Assembly: GCF_024359545.1 (NCBI RefSeq)
Contig: NZ_JAKQZG010000002.1
Coordinates: 372,001-436,000, forward strand
Reading direction: 5' to 3'
Source: Jiella marina
Lineage (GTDB): Bacteria; Pseudomonadota; Alphaproteobacteria; Rhizobiales; Rhizobiaceae
DNA length: 64,000 nt
The position numbers and the translations under genes are program-made. This document shows positions 17,334-26,264 of this stretch, in pieces (position 1 is the first letter of the stretch; each line of letters opens with the position of its first letter). The notes beneath the pieces were generated by a model that saw nothing but the letters and a program-made list of their open reading frames with translations, had not been told where the DNA came from and did not search any database.

Positions 17334-18527
17334 ATGCGCTATGCCGGAATCACCGAGCGCCTTGCCGATCTGGGCGGCGAGAAATGGGCCGTCCACAATG
17401 CGGCCCGCGAGAAAATGGCCCGGGGCGAGGCGATCATCGAACTGACGATCGGCGAGCCGGATGTCCCCGTCGACCCGGCCCTGATCGAAGTGTGCCACCA
17501 GTCCATGCTGCGCGGCCGGACCCATTATTCCAACGGCCGGGGGGAGGTGGGTCTCCTGAATGCGCTGGTCGAGAAGTACCGGCCGCGTCATCCGGGCATC
17601 ACGACCGACAACATCCTCTGTTTCCCGGGCACTCAGACGGCGCTCTACGCGGTGATCACCGCGCTCGTCGACGCGGGCGAGGGCGTTCTCGTCGGCGATC
17701 CCTATTATGCGACCTATGCCGGCGTCATCCAGGCGCCCGGCGCGGTGCTTCAACCGGTCCCGCTCAACATCGAGAACGGCTTCGTCATGCAGCCGGCGGA
17801 TCTACGGGCGGCGGTCACGCCGCAAAGCCGGGTTCTCCTCCTCAACACGCCGCACAATCCAACCGGCGCGCTTCTTGATGCGGACACGATCGCCGAGCTC
17901 GGCCAGATCGCGATCGAGCACGATCTCTGGATCGTCTGCGACGAGGTCTACGAGGATCTGATCTTCGAGGGGATCTTCGCCTCCCCGCTGGAATTCGCCG
18001 AACTGCGCGCGCGCACGATCGTCGTCTCCTCGATCTCCAAGACCTTCGCTGCGACGGGCTTTCGCAGCGGCTGGGCGGTGGGGCCGGCGGAGTTCTGCAC
18101 CAAGCTCCTGCCGATCTCGGAGACGATCCTCTTCGGCAACCAGCCCTTCATCGCCGACATGACCGAGGCGGCGCTGCGCGGCACCTTCGACACCGCCGAG
18201 CGCATGTGCCGGAGCTACGCCGCCCGCGTCGGCATGATCACCGACGAGCTGGCGACCTGTCCGAGCCTCAAGGCGGGCAAGGCGTCCGGAGGCATGTTCG
18301 TGATGATCGACGTCGAAGGGACGGGCCTCGACGGCGAGGCGTTCGCCTGGCGCCTCCTTGAGGAACAGGGCGTCGCGGTGATGCCGGGCGCGTCCTTCGG
18401 CGACAACACCAGAGACCTCATCCGCGTTGCCCTGACCAAGCCCGACGAGACCCTGCGCGAAGCCATGCGTCGCATCCACGCCTTCGCGAGCGCGCTGGCG
18501 ACAAAGTCGAAGGCCGCTGCGATGTGA
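17334..18527 (+). CDS. Class I/II aminotransferase (PLP-dependent)
   Basis: A 397-residue fold-type I aminotransferase of the AspC-like subgroup Igamma. Features: LTIGEPDVP (about 37-45), SNGRGEVGLLNAL, the pyridoxal-binding lysine in SSISKTFAATGFRSGW (Lys about 238), and NTPHNPTG (about 168-175), with the substrate-carboxylate arginine expected in IRVALTKP near the C-terminus. It transfers an amino group between an amino acid and a 2-oxoacid; specificity cannot be read from sequence. It follows the TetR gene by 18 nt and ends before a long inverted repeat. Confidence 0.85.
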   Translation: MRYAGITERLADLGGEKWAVHNAAREKMARGEAIIELTIGEPDVPVDPALIEVCHQSMLRGRTHYSNGRGEVGLLNALVEKYRPRHPGITTDNILCFPGTQTALYAVITALVDAGEGVLVGDPYYATYAGVIQAPGAVLQPVPLNIENGFVMQPADLRAAVTPQSRVLLLNTPHNPTGALLDADTIAELGQIAIEHDLWIVCDEVYEDLIFEGIFASPLEFAELRARTIVVSSISKTFAATGFRSGWAVGPAEFCTKLLPISETILFGNQPFIADMTEAALRGTFDTAERMCRSYAARVGMITDELATCPSLKAGKASGGMFVMIDVEGTGLDGEAFAWRLLEEQGVAVMPGASFGDNTRDLIRVALTKPDETLREAMRRIHAFASALATKSKAAAM

Positions 18528-18586
18528 GACCTTGCAGCCGAAGGCGTCTCCGCTCAAAGGCCGAACGACGCCAGGCGATGAGCCTT

Positions 18587-18738
18587 TCTCCCCCTCCTGA
18601 GCCTGTCGAAGGGGCGGGGGAGATGCCGGCAGGCAGAGGGGGATACGCCTGCGGTAAACCTTCGAGAGGCGGTGTCGCATCCCCCTCTGGGTTGCCACCC
18701 ATCTCCCCCGCCCCTTCGACAGGCTCAGGAGGGGGAGA
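18587..18738. repeat. Dispersed-type intergenic repeat with 39-bp perfect inverted arms
   Basis: The arms 18587-18625 and 18700-18738 are exact reverse complements over 39 nt and contain the core CCTGAGCCTGTCGAAGGGG. The 74-nt centre has an inner pair (AGAGGGGGAT/ATCCCCCTCT). It fills most of the 321-nt gap between the aminotransferase and the convergent stand-alone CheB gene. Part of the arm and inner sequence recurs at 46676-46722, so this is a repeat family, not only a terminator. It could also end transcription from both sides. Confidence 0.75.
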
Positions 18739-18848
18739 CCGGAGCTTCACTGCCGATATCTCGTCTCAAGCGACCGCATTCTTTGACAAACCTTGTCGAA
18801 CAGCTTCATTGAAGACCAGCGCCGCCGTAAATCCAATACGCGAACCGC

Positions 18849-19823
18849 TCAGCCCGAGCGCCGGTTCAAGATGACGCCTTCGATGAGCTCGGCGTCGGCG
18901 TCGTAGTCGGCGGCGCGGGTGAGCCACTGGTCGCGGAGCCTGGGCTCGCGCTCGCCGAGCTGGCGCAGAAGCGTTGCCTTCTCGCGATGGGCGCGCAGGC
19001 TCTCGTAGAGGCTGCGCTCCAGCATCTCGTCCTGCTTCACCCGCAGCGTCTTCTCCGTGTAGGCGTGGCCGGTATGGCAGCGAAAGCGCAGGATGGCGTT
19101 GTCGTCGATCTCCCAGAGAACGCCGTTGCAATCCGGGCAGTTGTAGGGGGTCAGCGATCCCAGCTTCTCTTCGGTCTTCATGGAGGACTTCTCCAATCCG
19201 GCAATGGACAGTTCCAGCCTGATCTTTTCGTCGGCCTCGATCGGTTCGGCGGCGGGCATGGTGGCGATCTCGGCGAGCTTGGCTCCCATATCCGCAGCCG
19301 TCTCGATCATGTCCGGCTCCCCGAGGGCGCTGATCGCGGCCCGGGGCATGTCGGGCGTCGTGGCCTCGGCCGGGCTCTGGACGCAGGTCGTGCCGCCGGT
19401 CGAGGCGATGGCTCTGAGGCCGGCCGAACCATCGTCGAGATAGCCTGACAGGATGACCCCGCTCGCCCGTGTCGAGGCAAAGACCGCCAGTGCCCGGAAC
19501 AGGGGGTCGATCGACGGGCGAAAATTGTTCTCGCGGGGACCGCGGCGCAGATGGACGTGGCGCGCGCCGATCAGCATGTGCCGGTCGCGCGGCGCGACAT
19601 AGACGTGGCCGGGCTCGATCGGCACGCCGTCCTCGGGCTCGATCACCTTGAGCGGCGTCGCCTTCTGCAGCAGTTCCGGCAGGTGATGCGAGCCTTCCGC
19701 GCGATGCACGACCACGAAGATCGCGGCCTCTTTCCGGTCGCCGAAGGCTTCGAGAAGCTGCATCAGGGGCTGCAGCGATCCGGCGCTGCCGCCGATCCCG
19801 ATGATGTTACGCGGATTCGCCAT
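18849..19823 (-). CDS. Stand-alone CheB-type methylesterase domain protein with C-terminal Cys motif
   Basis: A 324-residue protein without a receiver domain. The CheB esterase triad is visible: Ser in GGSAGS (about 10-15), His in VVVHRAEGSHH (about 37-47), Asp in SGYLDDGSAGL (about 125-135). HVYVAPRDRHMLI and RPSIDPLFRALA are standard CheB strands. After residue 215 comes a region with CPDCNGVLWE (about 229-238) and FRCHTGHAYT (about 249-258), a possible zinc ribbon that often follows such CheB proteins. It would demethylate a receptor or partner protein. Its start lies inside the 3' end of the large hybrid kinase gene (17-nt overlap), so they act together. Confidence 0.82.
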   Translation of the reverse strand: MANPRNIIGIGGSAGSLQPLMQLLEAFGDRKEAAIFVVVHRAEGSHHLPELLQKATPLKVIEPEDGVPIEPGHVYVAPRDRHMLIGARHVHLRRGPRENNFRPSIDPLFRALAVFASTRASGVILSGYLDDGSAGLRAIASTGGTTCVQSPAEATTPDMPRAAISALGEPDMIETAADMGAKLAEIATMPAAEPIEADEKIRLELSIAGLEKSSMKTEEKLGSLTPYNCPDCNGVLWEIDDNAILRFRCHTGHAYTEKTLRVKQDEMLERSLYESLRAHREKATLLRQLGEREPRLRDQWLTRAADYDADAELIEGVILNRRSG

Positions 19824-22800
19824 GGGGGGCCTTTCTGGCGAGCAGCGTCGCCGCCCGGTTCAGAACTGCCGTCAGACTGGCCGGCTTGTTCAGCACCATC
19901 TTGGCCGACACCGTCGCCGGCAGGTCCAGGCTCGAACCATAGGCCGTGACGATCAGGACGGGCACGCCCCGCTCGCCCAGCTTGTCGATGAGCCCGAGCG
20001 CGGCATTTCCGGCGATGTTGTAGTCCACGACCGCCAGATCGAGCGGCTCTGCGAGAACCTCGTCCTTCACCTGCTTGAGCTGGGTGAACGGCCCGACCAC
20101 CTGCGCCCCGACATCGGCGAGGGCTCCGGCATGTTGCTCTGCGACCAGCCATTCGTCGTCGATCACCAGAACCCGCTTGCCGCCCAGCACTTCGGCGGGG
20201 GAAACCGGCGCTTCCGCGCGCGGCGGTTCCCGGCGCTGGGGCGTCGCGACGAAATTGCGAAGCTGCGCGACCGGGATGGTGATGACCGCCTTGAGACCGG
20301 TTTCGCGAAAGTCCAGATCGACCGTGGCATCGAGCTGCGAGATCAGGATGCGTTCGAGAACGGTGGAGCCGAAGCCCTTTCGGGTGGGCTTTTCGACCTT
20401 CGGTCCGCCGCGCTCGATCCATTGCAGCGTCAGCCGGCGTTCGCCATTCGGCGCCTCGATCCGCCACAGGATGTCGAGCTCGCCGGATTCCACTGACAGG
20501 GACCCGTATTTCGCCGCGTTCGTGGCCAGCTCGTGGATCGCCATGGAGATCGACTGGGCCGCGGCCGGAGCGATGTCGATGTCGGGGCCGGAGAGCTGGA
20601 TCGCCTCGCCGAGACGATACTGGCGCACCTCGCTTTCGAGGATCGACCGGAGATCGGCCCCGTCCCACTGCTTCTCCGCGATCAGGCTGTGGGTTCGCCC
20701 CATGGCATTGAGACGTTCGGTGAACTCGTTGACGAACTGCCGCTTGTCCGACGTGCTGCCGGCGGTGATCTTGGTGATCGACAGGATGATGCTCAACAGG
20801 TTCTTCACCCGGTGGTCGAGCTCGCGCATCATGAACAGGGTGCGTTCCTGCACCTCCTTGTCCGCGGTGATGTCCGCGCTTACCCCGAGCACCGTTTTGC
20901 CCTGCTCCTCCTCGATCCGCACCGCGCGGCCGGAGAGCCAGCGTTCGTCGCCATCGGGGGTGACAAAGCGGAATTCCTCGTGGAAGGGCGCACCGGTGCG
21001 CAGGGTCCGCTCGAGGCCCGCCTCGACGCGCTCACGGTCGTCCGGCGCGATCATTTCGAGCGCCGCCTCGAAGGTCGGCTGCGTCAGCGTGTCCTGGACG
21101 CCCAGCATGTCCCGCAGCCGTTCGTCCCAATGGATCTTGCCCTTGGCTGCCTCGTAGCGCCAGACGCCCATATTGGCCGCCCGGATGATCAGTTCGAGCA
21201 TGATCTGCTCGCGGAACAGCGAGCGCTCGCGGGTGATCTGCATGACCGTTGCGGCGATGATGTTGGCCGCATTGACGATCACCGCCAGATCTTCCTCGCG
21301 GAAGGCGTTCTTTTCCCGGTCGTGCAGGCCGATCACCCCCCAGCAGCGGTCATGGATGAAGATGCCGGCGCTGATGCCCGAGACCACGTTGTGGTCGGTC
21401 AGGAGCTGCGGCAGCTCGAAGCGGCGTTCCTTCGCTCCGTCGGTCACGATCACGGCATCGCGGGTGCGGGCTGTGAAACCGGCCTGGCTCTTCACGCCCG
21501 CATCGACGCTGACCCGGCCGACCATGCCCGGCTTCCAGCCTATCCCGGCCCTCAGGTCGAAACGATCCTGTGCCTCGTCATAGACGAGAATCTTTGCATA
21601 ATCGCATTCGAGTGCCATGCGCAGGGCGCTGCAGACGTCTTCCAGGAAACGCTGTTCGTCGCGCGCCCCGATGGCGGTCTTGCCGAGTTCGGCGATGATG
21701 CGTTGCTGTCGCTCGCGGCCCTCGAGCCGGCGGGTCACCGTGGCCAGGGTGGTGATGTCGGTATAGGTGACGACGACGCCGTCGATCCGGTCGTTCCCCG
21801 TGCGATAGGGCTGGGCCCGGCGAAGATAGATGTGGCCGTCGGCGGAGTTGATCTCCACCTCGTTGGCATGAAGATCCTGGAGCACCGCCCGGCAGTCTTC
21901 CGTCAGGCTCCGGTCATCCACCTTCATGGCGAGATCGCTGAGCGGCCGGCCGATATCGCTTCCGCGCAGATCGATGATCGCCTTCATCGCCGGGGTGAAG
22001 CTGGCGATCTTGAATTCGCTGTTCAGAAACAGGACCGGCAGCCGCGTGCTGGCCAGAAGGTTGCGCAGGTCGTCGGTCGCCCTCTCGACTTCGCCGATCT
22101 TTTCCTGGAGCTGATTGTTGACCGTGATGAGTTCTTCATTGAGCGATTGCAGTTCTTCGCGCGAAGTCTCCAGCTCCTCGTTGGCCGATTGCAATTCCTC
22201 GTTTGCGGCCATCGCCTCTTCGTTCGAGGCCTTCAGTTCCTCGTTCGAGGTCTCCAGTTCCTCCACGGTGGTCTGCAGTTCCTCGCGGACCGTGGCAAGC
22301 TCGTTTTCCAGGAACTCGACCTGTTCGGACGTGTCGTCCGAAACCTCCGCGGCCTTGCTCGCCTTCCGCTTTCTTCCGGAGACCTCGCGTCCCGCTTCCG
22401 CCTGAAAGGAGACGAGAAACAGTTCGGAATCAGCATGATTGATGCGGACGCATTCGACCGAGACGTTGGTCTCGATGCCGTCGTTTGCGATGCGAGCCGT
22501 CCCCTGGCCGCGGTCCTCGCCATTCCTGACCGCGCGCAGGGTCTCGCGAACCCGGGCGCGCAGCGGCGGAGGCAGAAGGTCGAAGAGATTGGTCGAGGGC
22601 TCGCCTTCAGGGGTGTCGATGAATCGTCGAATCGAGCCGTGATAATAGGCGATCCGACCGTCGGCGTGGATGGCCGCCGCCGCCGGCGAGAAGCGCGTCA
22701 GGAGCGACTGTTTGACGATGTCGCCCAGTTCGCGCTGCCGTGCGCGCGGACGGTTTTCGACCGCGAAATTCGATGCCTGGTTCCGCGAGCCCTTGTCGAC

Positions 22801-24231
22801 TCCGACAGGAAAAGCTGCGGTCCCGCGTCCCGGCAGACGTTGATAGATGCGGGTCTTGGCCGAGACCGACTTGAACCCGGAATGACTGGCGCCAAGGGAT
22901 TCGGATGTCCCCAGCAGGAGATATCCGTCCTCGACCAGACCGAAATGGAAGGCGTCGAGGACGCGGCGCTGGTAGGAATTGTCCAGATAGATAAGGAAGT
23001 TGCGGCAACTCACCAGATCGAGTTTCGAAAAGGGCGGATCGGTGAGAAGGTTGTGGCGGGCAAAGACCACCTGCTCCCTCAGGCTCTTGCTGATCCGGTA
23101 ACTGCCGCCTTCCTTTTGAAAATATCGGCCGAGAATGTCGGAGGGAATGTCGGATTCGATCGATGCCGGGTAGAGGCCTTCGCGTCCCGTGAGCAGGGCA
23201 TCGGCGTCCAGATCGGAGGCGAAGATCTGCCAGTCCGTATCCGTCTTCCGGGCGATCTTCTCTTCCTCGAAGAGCATCGCCAGGCTATAGGGCTCCTCTC
23301 CGCTGGAACAGGCAGGAACCCAGATCCGGATCGGCTCGTCTCCGGCCTTCTCGATCATCGGTCGCACGACCGATGTCCTGATCGTCTCCCACACGTCCCG
23401 GTCGCGAAAGAAGCACGTGACGTTGATCAGCATGTCCTCGAACAGCTGCCGGACCTCGTTCTCGTTGGTCCGCAGATAGCCCGAATAGTCGGCGATATCG
23501 TCGAAGCCGAGCAGATTCATGCGCCGCAGGATGCGGCGGCCGATCGTTCCGGTCTTGTAGGCGGAAAAGTCTTGCCCGGTTCGAGCCTTGAGGACCGATA
23601 TCGGACCATTGAGGTCCTCGCGGGAGAACCCCTCCGTGCTGGATTTCGACTTGCGGGCCGTCACGGCGAGGAGTTCGCGGCAGATTTCCTCGATCGACCC
23701 TGTGAAATCCACGGCCCCGATCTCGATCGCCGCTTTCGGCATGCCGTCATAAAGCGCCGTCGAAGGGGACTGTGCGAAGGTGATGCCGCCCGCGCCCTTG
23801 ATTTCCCGGATGCCGATCGCCCCGTCCTGACCGGTCCCGGACAGGACGACGCCAATGGCGCGATTGCCGACGATATGGGCGAGCGAACGCATGAAGTGAT
23901 CGATCGGCATGCGCTGTCCGCGTGGTGCGGTCGGCTCCTCGGTGAACAGGCCGTGATCGATGATGCGCAGATAGCGGTCGGGCGGCAGGACGTAGATATG
24001 GCCCTTGTTGACCGACATCTCCCCGTGGGCTTCAAGCGTCGGCAGATGGGCCGAGCGCGACAGGATTTCGGTCAACTGGCTTTCGTGGTCGGGCGACAGG
24101 TGCTGCAGGACGACGAAACTCGCCTCGGTGTCTGAAGGAATGCCGGCGACGAACGCCTTCAGCGCTTCGATTCCTCCCGCGGACGCACCGATCGCGACCA
24201 CGGGATGTGAGAAATCTTCCGACATCGACAT
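19807..24231 (-). CDS. CheB-CheR-PAS-GAF hybrid histidine kinase with receiver domain
   Basis: About 1,474 residues. Domains in order: CheB esterase (about 10-190; GASAGG, QHLSPDH, SGTGQDGA), CheR methyltransferase (about 205-470; FFRD, PACSSGEEPYSLAM, SCRNFLIYLD), a linker PAS-like region, an Asn/Glu-rich coiled coil (about 635-730, repeats of EELQ/EELETSNEEL), PAS (about 735-850), GAF (about 865-1030), PAS (about 1040-1140), an HWE/HisKA_2 kinase with phospho-histidine in LDHRVKNLLS (about 1139) and ATP-binding HELATNAAKYGSLS, then a receiver with acceptor Asp in AVVDYNI (about 1402) and Lys in VLNKPAS. This is the known bacterial class of CheB/CheR-fused sensor kinases; the stimulus is unknown. 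ATG 24231 or 24225 may be the start. Confidence 0.85.
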   Translation of the reverse strand: MSMSEDFSHPVVAIGASAGGIEALKAFVAGIPSDTEASFVVLQHLSPDHESQLTEILSRSAHLPTLEAHGEMSVNKGHIYVLPPDRYLRIIDHGLFTEEPTAPRGQRMPIDHFMRSLAHIVGNRAIGVVLSGTGQDGAIGIREIKGAGGITFAQSPSTALYDGMPKAAIEIGAVDFTGSIEEICRELLAVTARKSKSSTEGFSREDLNGPISVLKARTGQDFSAYKTGTIGRRILRRMNLLGFDDIADYSGYLRTNENEVRQLFEDMLINVTCFFRDRDVWETIRTSVVRPMIEKAGDEPIRIWVPACSSGEEPYSLAMLFEEEKIARKTDTDWQIFASDLDADALLTGREGLYPASIESDIPSDILGRYFQKEGGSYRISKSLREQVVFARHNLLTDPPFSKLDLVSCRNFLIYLDNSYQRRVLDAFHFGLVEDGYLLLGTSESLGASHSGFKSVSAKTRIYQRLPGRGTAAFPVGVDKGSRNQASNFAVENRPRARQRELGDIVKQSLLTRFSPAAAAIHADGRIAYYHGSIRRFIDTPEGEPSTNLFDLLPPPLRARVRETLRAVRNGEDRGQGTARIANDGIETNVSVECVRINHADSELFLVSFQAEAGREVSGRKRKASKAAEVSDDTSEQVEFLENELATVREELQTTVEELETSNEELKASNEEAMAANEELQSANEELETSREELQSLNEELITVNNQLQEKIGEVERATDDLRNLLASTRLPVLFLNSEFKIASFTPAMKAIIDLRGSDIGRPLSDLAMKVDDRSLTEDCRAVLQDLHANEVEINSADGHIYLRRAQPYRTGNDRIDGVVVTYTDITTLATVTRRLEGRERQQRIIAELGKTAIGARDEQRFLEDVCSALRMALECDYAKILVYDEAQDRFDLRAGIGWKPGMVGRVSVDAGVKSQAGFTARTRDAVIVTDGAKERRFELPQLLTDHNVVSGISAGIFIHDRCWGVIGLHDREKNAFREEDLAVIVNAANIIAATVMQITRERSLFREQIMLELIIRAANMGVWRYEAAKGKIHWDERLRDMLGVQDTLTQPTFEAALEMIAPDDRERVEAGLERTLRTGAPFHEEFRFVTPDGDERWLSGRAVRIEEEQGKTVLGVSADITADKEVQERTLFMMRELDHRVKNLLSIILSITKITAGSTSDKRQFVNEFTERLNAMGRTHSLIAEKQWDGADLRSILESEVRQYRLGEAIQLSGPDIDIAPAAAQSISMAIHELATNAAKYGSLSVESGELDILWRIEAPNGERRLTLQWIERGGPKVEKPTRKGFGSTVLERILISQLDATVDLDFRETGLKAVITIPVAQLRNFVATPQRREPPRAEAPVSPAEVLGGKRVLVIDDEWLVAEQHAGALADVGAQVVGPFTQLKQVKDEVLAEPLDLAVVDYNIAGNAALGLIDKLGERGVPVLIVTAYGSSLDLPATVSAKMVLNKPASLTAVLNRAATLLARKAPHGESA

Positions 24232-24517
24232 GCCATTCCAAGCAGTCACGATTTTGCGAATGTTCCCCGAAGCGAACCGTCGCTGCGCACCGGACGTGGC
24301 GGTTCACCCTCGGCTGCCACAGGTCTGCCATATTTGGCCAAACCTATCAACTAAACCGATGATTGGTCAGCAAATCATGCCATCATCAGGAGGGCGGGGT
24401 CATCTGCCGGAAACGGGCACGGACCTCCTCTTTCAGGCCGGTCGATGGCACCGAAATAGCGATTGATTTCCTGCATGTTTCCGCAATTTGTGGCCGCGTC
24501 TGACTCCGGCCCGAGGA

Positions 24518-25006
24518 TCAGCCCTTGCGACCGGGCAGGGCCGTCTCCGGCAGGGTCGTCACGTCGCTCAGAAACCGGATGACGATCGCCGCCTCCTCGT
24601 CGGACAGGCGTTCGATGATCGCTTTCAGATGGTCTCGCCATTCGCGATTGGCGTCCAGAACCGGCCGCGCCCTCGCTTCGACCAGTCTGATGGTGATGCC
24701 GCGGCGATCCGCCGGGTTGGGCTGCCGCTCGACATAGCCTTCCCGTTCGAGACGGTCGAGCAGCGCCGTCGTCGCACCGGATGAGAGCCCGACATGTTCC
24801 GCGATCATCTTGGCGCTGACGGGCGGCGGCGCGTTTTCCAGAAACCCGAGACAGCTCAGATCGGTCAGGGCCAGGCCATGGCGGGAAGCCATTTCACGGT
24901 CGATGGTCTGGGCGATATGGCCGGTCTGCTTCAAGAGACGTGCCAACTCCAGAATGCGGGGACTCGCCGGTATGCCGGTCCCTGCGCTCCGCGTCTTCGA
25001 TCCCAT
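24518..25006 (-). CDS. MarR-family transcriptional regulator
   Basis: A 162-residue winged-helix protein. The recognition region VSAKMIAEHVGLSSGATTALLDRLEREGYVERQPNPADRRG (about 63-103, split here only for description) has the MarR pattern, ending in the wing motif NPADRR that contacts DNA. Flanking helices provide dimerisation. It is divergent from an RND efflux operon with a 70-nt intergenic region containing a perfect palindrome at 25032-25044. MarR proteins usually repress adjacent efflux genes and release DNA on binding aromatic or toxic ligands; that role is inferred here from position. Confidence 0.85.
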   Translation of the reverse strand: MGSKTRSAGTGIPASPRILELARLLKQTGHIAQTIDREMASRHGLALTDLSCLGFLENAPPPVSAKMIAEHVGLSSGATTALLDRLEREGYVERQPNPADRRGITIRLVEARARPVLDANREWRDHLKAIIERLSDEEAAIVIRFLSDVTTLPETALPGRKG

Positions 25007-25031
25007 TGACCACTCCGCCTGTTTGATATAC

Positions 25032-25044
25032 CTTTATCATAAAG
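25032..25044. promoter_or_regulatory. Candidate MarR operator between the marR-type gene and the RND operon
   Basis: CTTTAT-C-ATAAAG is a perfect 13-nt palindrome in the short AT-rich gap between the two divergent starts (25006 and 25077). A related imperfect direct repeat, AAGCAATTT and AAGCAAATT, lies next to it (25043-25066). Position and symmetry fit a MarR dimer site. Confidence 0.5.
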
Positions 25045-25076
25045 CAATTTTACGATGAAGCAAATTGGCCGAGCCC

Positions 25077-26264
25077 ATGCCGTTTCCGGGGATGAAGCGC
25101 TTCCATAAGGCGGGATGGTCCGCGGGACTTGTCGCGGTCGGTGCGCTCGTTAGTGCCTGTACGGCACAGGAGGAGGCGCTCGAGCGCCCGCTGGAGCCGG
25201 TGGCCTACGTCACCGTCGAGCCCGAGGACTACAGCGACACTGTCACCTTGACCGGGGAGATCGTCGCCCGCCACACCGCGACCTATTCCTTCAAGACCAG
25301 CGGCCGGGTCACCGACGTCTTCGTCGACGTCGGCAGTGAAGTCGAACCGGGCACCGCGCTTGCAAGGCTCGATCCGACGCAGCAGGAGGCGAGCGTCGCG
25401 GCGGCGGAGGCGGCTCTGCAATCGGCGAATGCGCGGCTGCGCCAGGCGACGGCCACCTATGAACGCCAGGAGCAGCTTCTCGCCAAGGGTTTCACCACCC
25501 AGGGCGAATTCGACTCCGCCGAGAATGCGCTTTCGGCCGCAAGGAGCGCCGTCAGTGCGGCGGAGGCCGATCTTTCCACCGCCCGCACGAACCTCGAAGA
25601 GACAACGTTGCGGGCCGATGCCGCCGGCGTCATTACGAGCCGAAGCGTCGATCCGGGCCAGGTGGTGAGTGCCGCGCAGACCGCCTTCGGCTTCGCGCGG
25701 CAGGGCGGGCGGGACGCCGTTTTCGACATCCAGGCGCAACTCCTCATTCCGGACAAGCAGCCCGAAACCGTCGAGGTCGCACTCGTCGGCAATCCCGGCG
25801 TCACCGCTAAGGGCCGCATCCGCGAAGTCTCCCCCCTCATCGACACCGCCACCGGCACGGTGGAGGTCAAGGTCGGCCTGGAGGACACCCCGCCTGACAT
25901 GACGCTTGGCTCGGCGGTCGTCGGGCGGGCGAGCGGCGTGACCCCGAAACGCGCGATCTTCGTGCCCTGGCAAGCCCTCATGGCAAAGAACGGCCGTCCG
26001 AGCGTCTGGATCGTCGGCGACGACGGGGCGGCCAGCCTCACCACGGTGGAGATCGGCGGTTACCAGACCGGCCGAATCCGCATCGCATCAGGGCTCGAGG
26101 CAGGCGATCGGGTGATCACCCGCGGCTCCCAGATCGTGCGGCCGGGCCAGGTGGTGGCGCTGCTCGATCCCTCGGACCCTGCTGCAGCGGATCCGCTGAC
26201 GCAGGACTCGCCGAATGAGGGGACTTCGATGCCAGACGCTTCGAAGGATGAGGCCGCGCAATGA
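25077..26264 (+). CDS. RND efflux periplasmic adaptor (membrane fusion protein) 1, lipoprotein
   Basis: About 395 residues from ATG 25077; ATG 25092 is an equally plausible start. A lipoprotein signal ends in the lipobox LVSA-C. The mature part has the adaptor order: half-lipoyl (VEPEDYSDTVTLTGEIVARHTATYSFKTSG), alpha-hairpin with LARLDPTQQEASVAAAEAALQSANARLRQA, second half-lipoyl, then the beta-barrel (VFDIQAQLLIPDKQ). It links the inner-membrane pump to an outer-membrane channel. It overlaps the second adaptor gene by four bases. No TolC-type gene follows. Confidence 0.85.
   Translation: MPFPGMKRFHKAGWSAGLVAVGALVSACTAQEEALERPLEPVAYVTVEPEDYSDTVTLTGEIVARHTATYSFKTSGRVTDVFVDVGSEVEPGTALARLDPTQQEASVAAAEAALQSANARLRQATATYERQEQLLAKGFTTQGEFDSAENALSAARSAVSAAEADLSTARTNLEETTLRADAAGVITSRSVDPGQVVSAAQTAFGFARQGGRDAVFDIQAQLLIPDKQPETVEVALVGNPGVTAKGRIREVSPLIDTATGTVEVKVGLEDTPPDMTLGSAVVGRASGVTPKRAIFVPWQALMAKNGRPSVWIVGDDGAASLTTVEIGGYQTGRIRIASGLEAGDRVITRGSQIVRPGQVVALLDPSDPAAADPLTQDSPNEGTSMPDASKDEAAQ

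Noticed and set aside
17334-18527. Aminotransferase considered as part of a DMSP pathway with the MmtN-like gene
   Set aside because: It lies 3.8 kb away on the other strand in a different, TetR-linked group; proximity alone does not support it.
20533-24135. 1,200-codon open frame on the plus strand opposite the hybrid kinase gene
   Set aside because: It is an antisense shadow of a GC-rich gene; the minus strand has clear CheB, CheR and kinase motifs, while this frame has none.
24333-24342. TTTGGCCAAA palindrome upstream of the hybrid kinase gene
   Set aside because: A ten-base palindrome without a second copy or a nearby regulator is not enough to call an operator.
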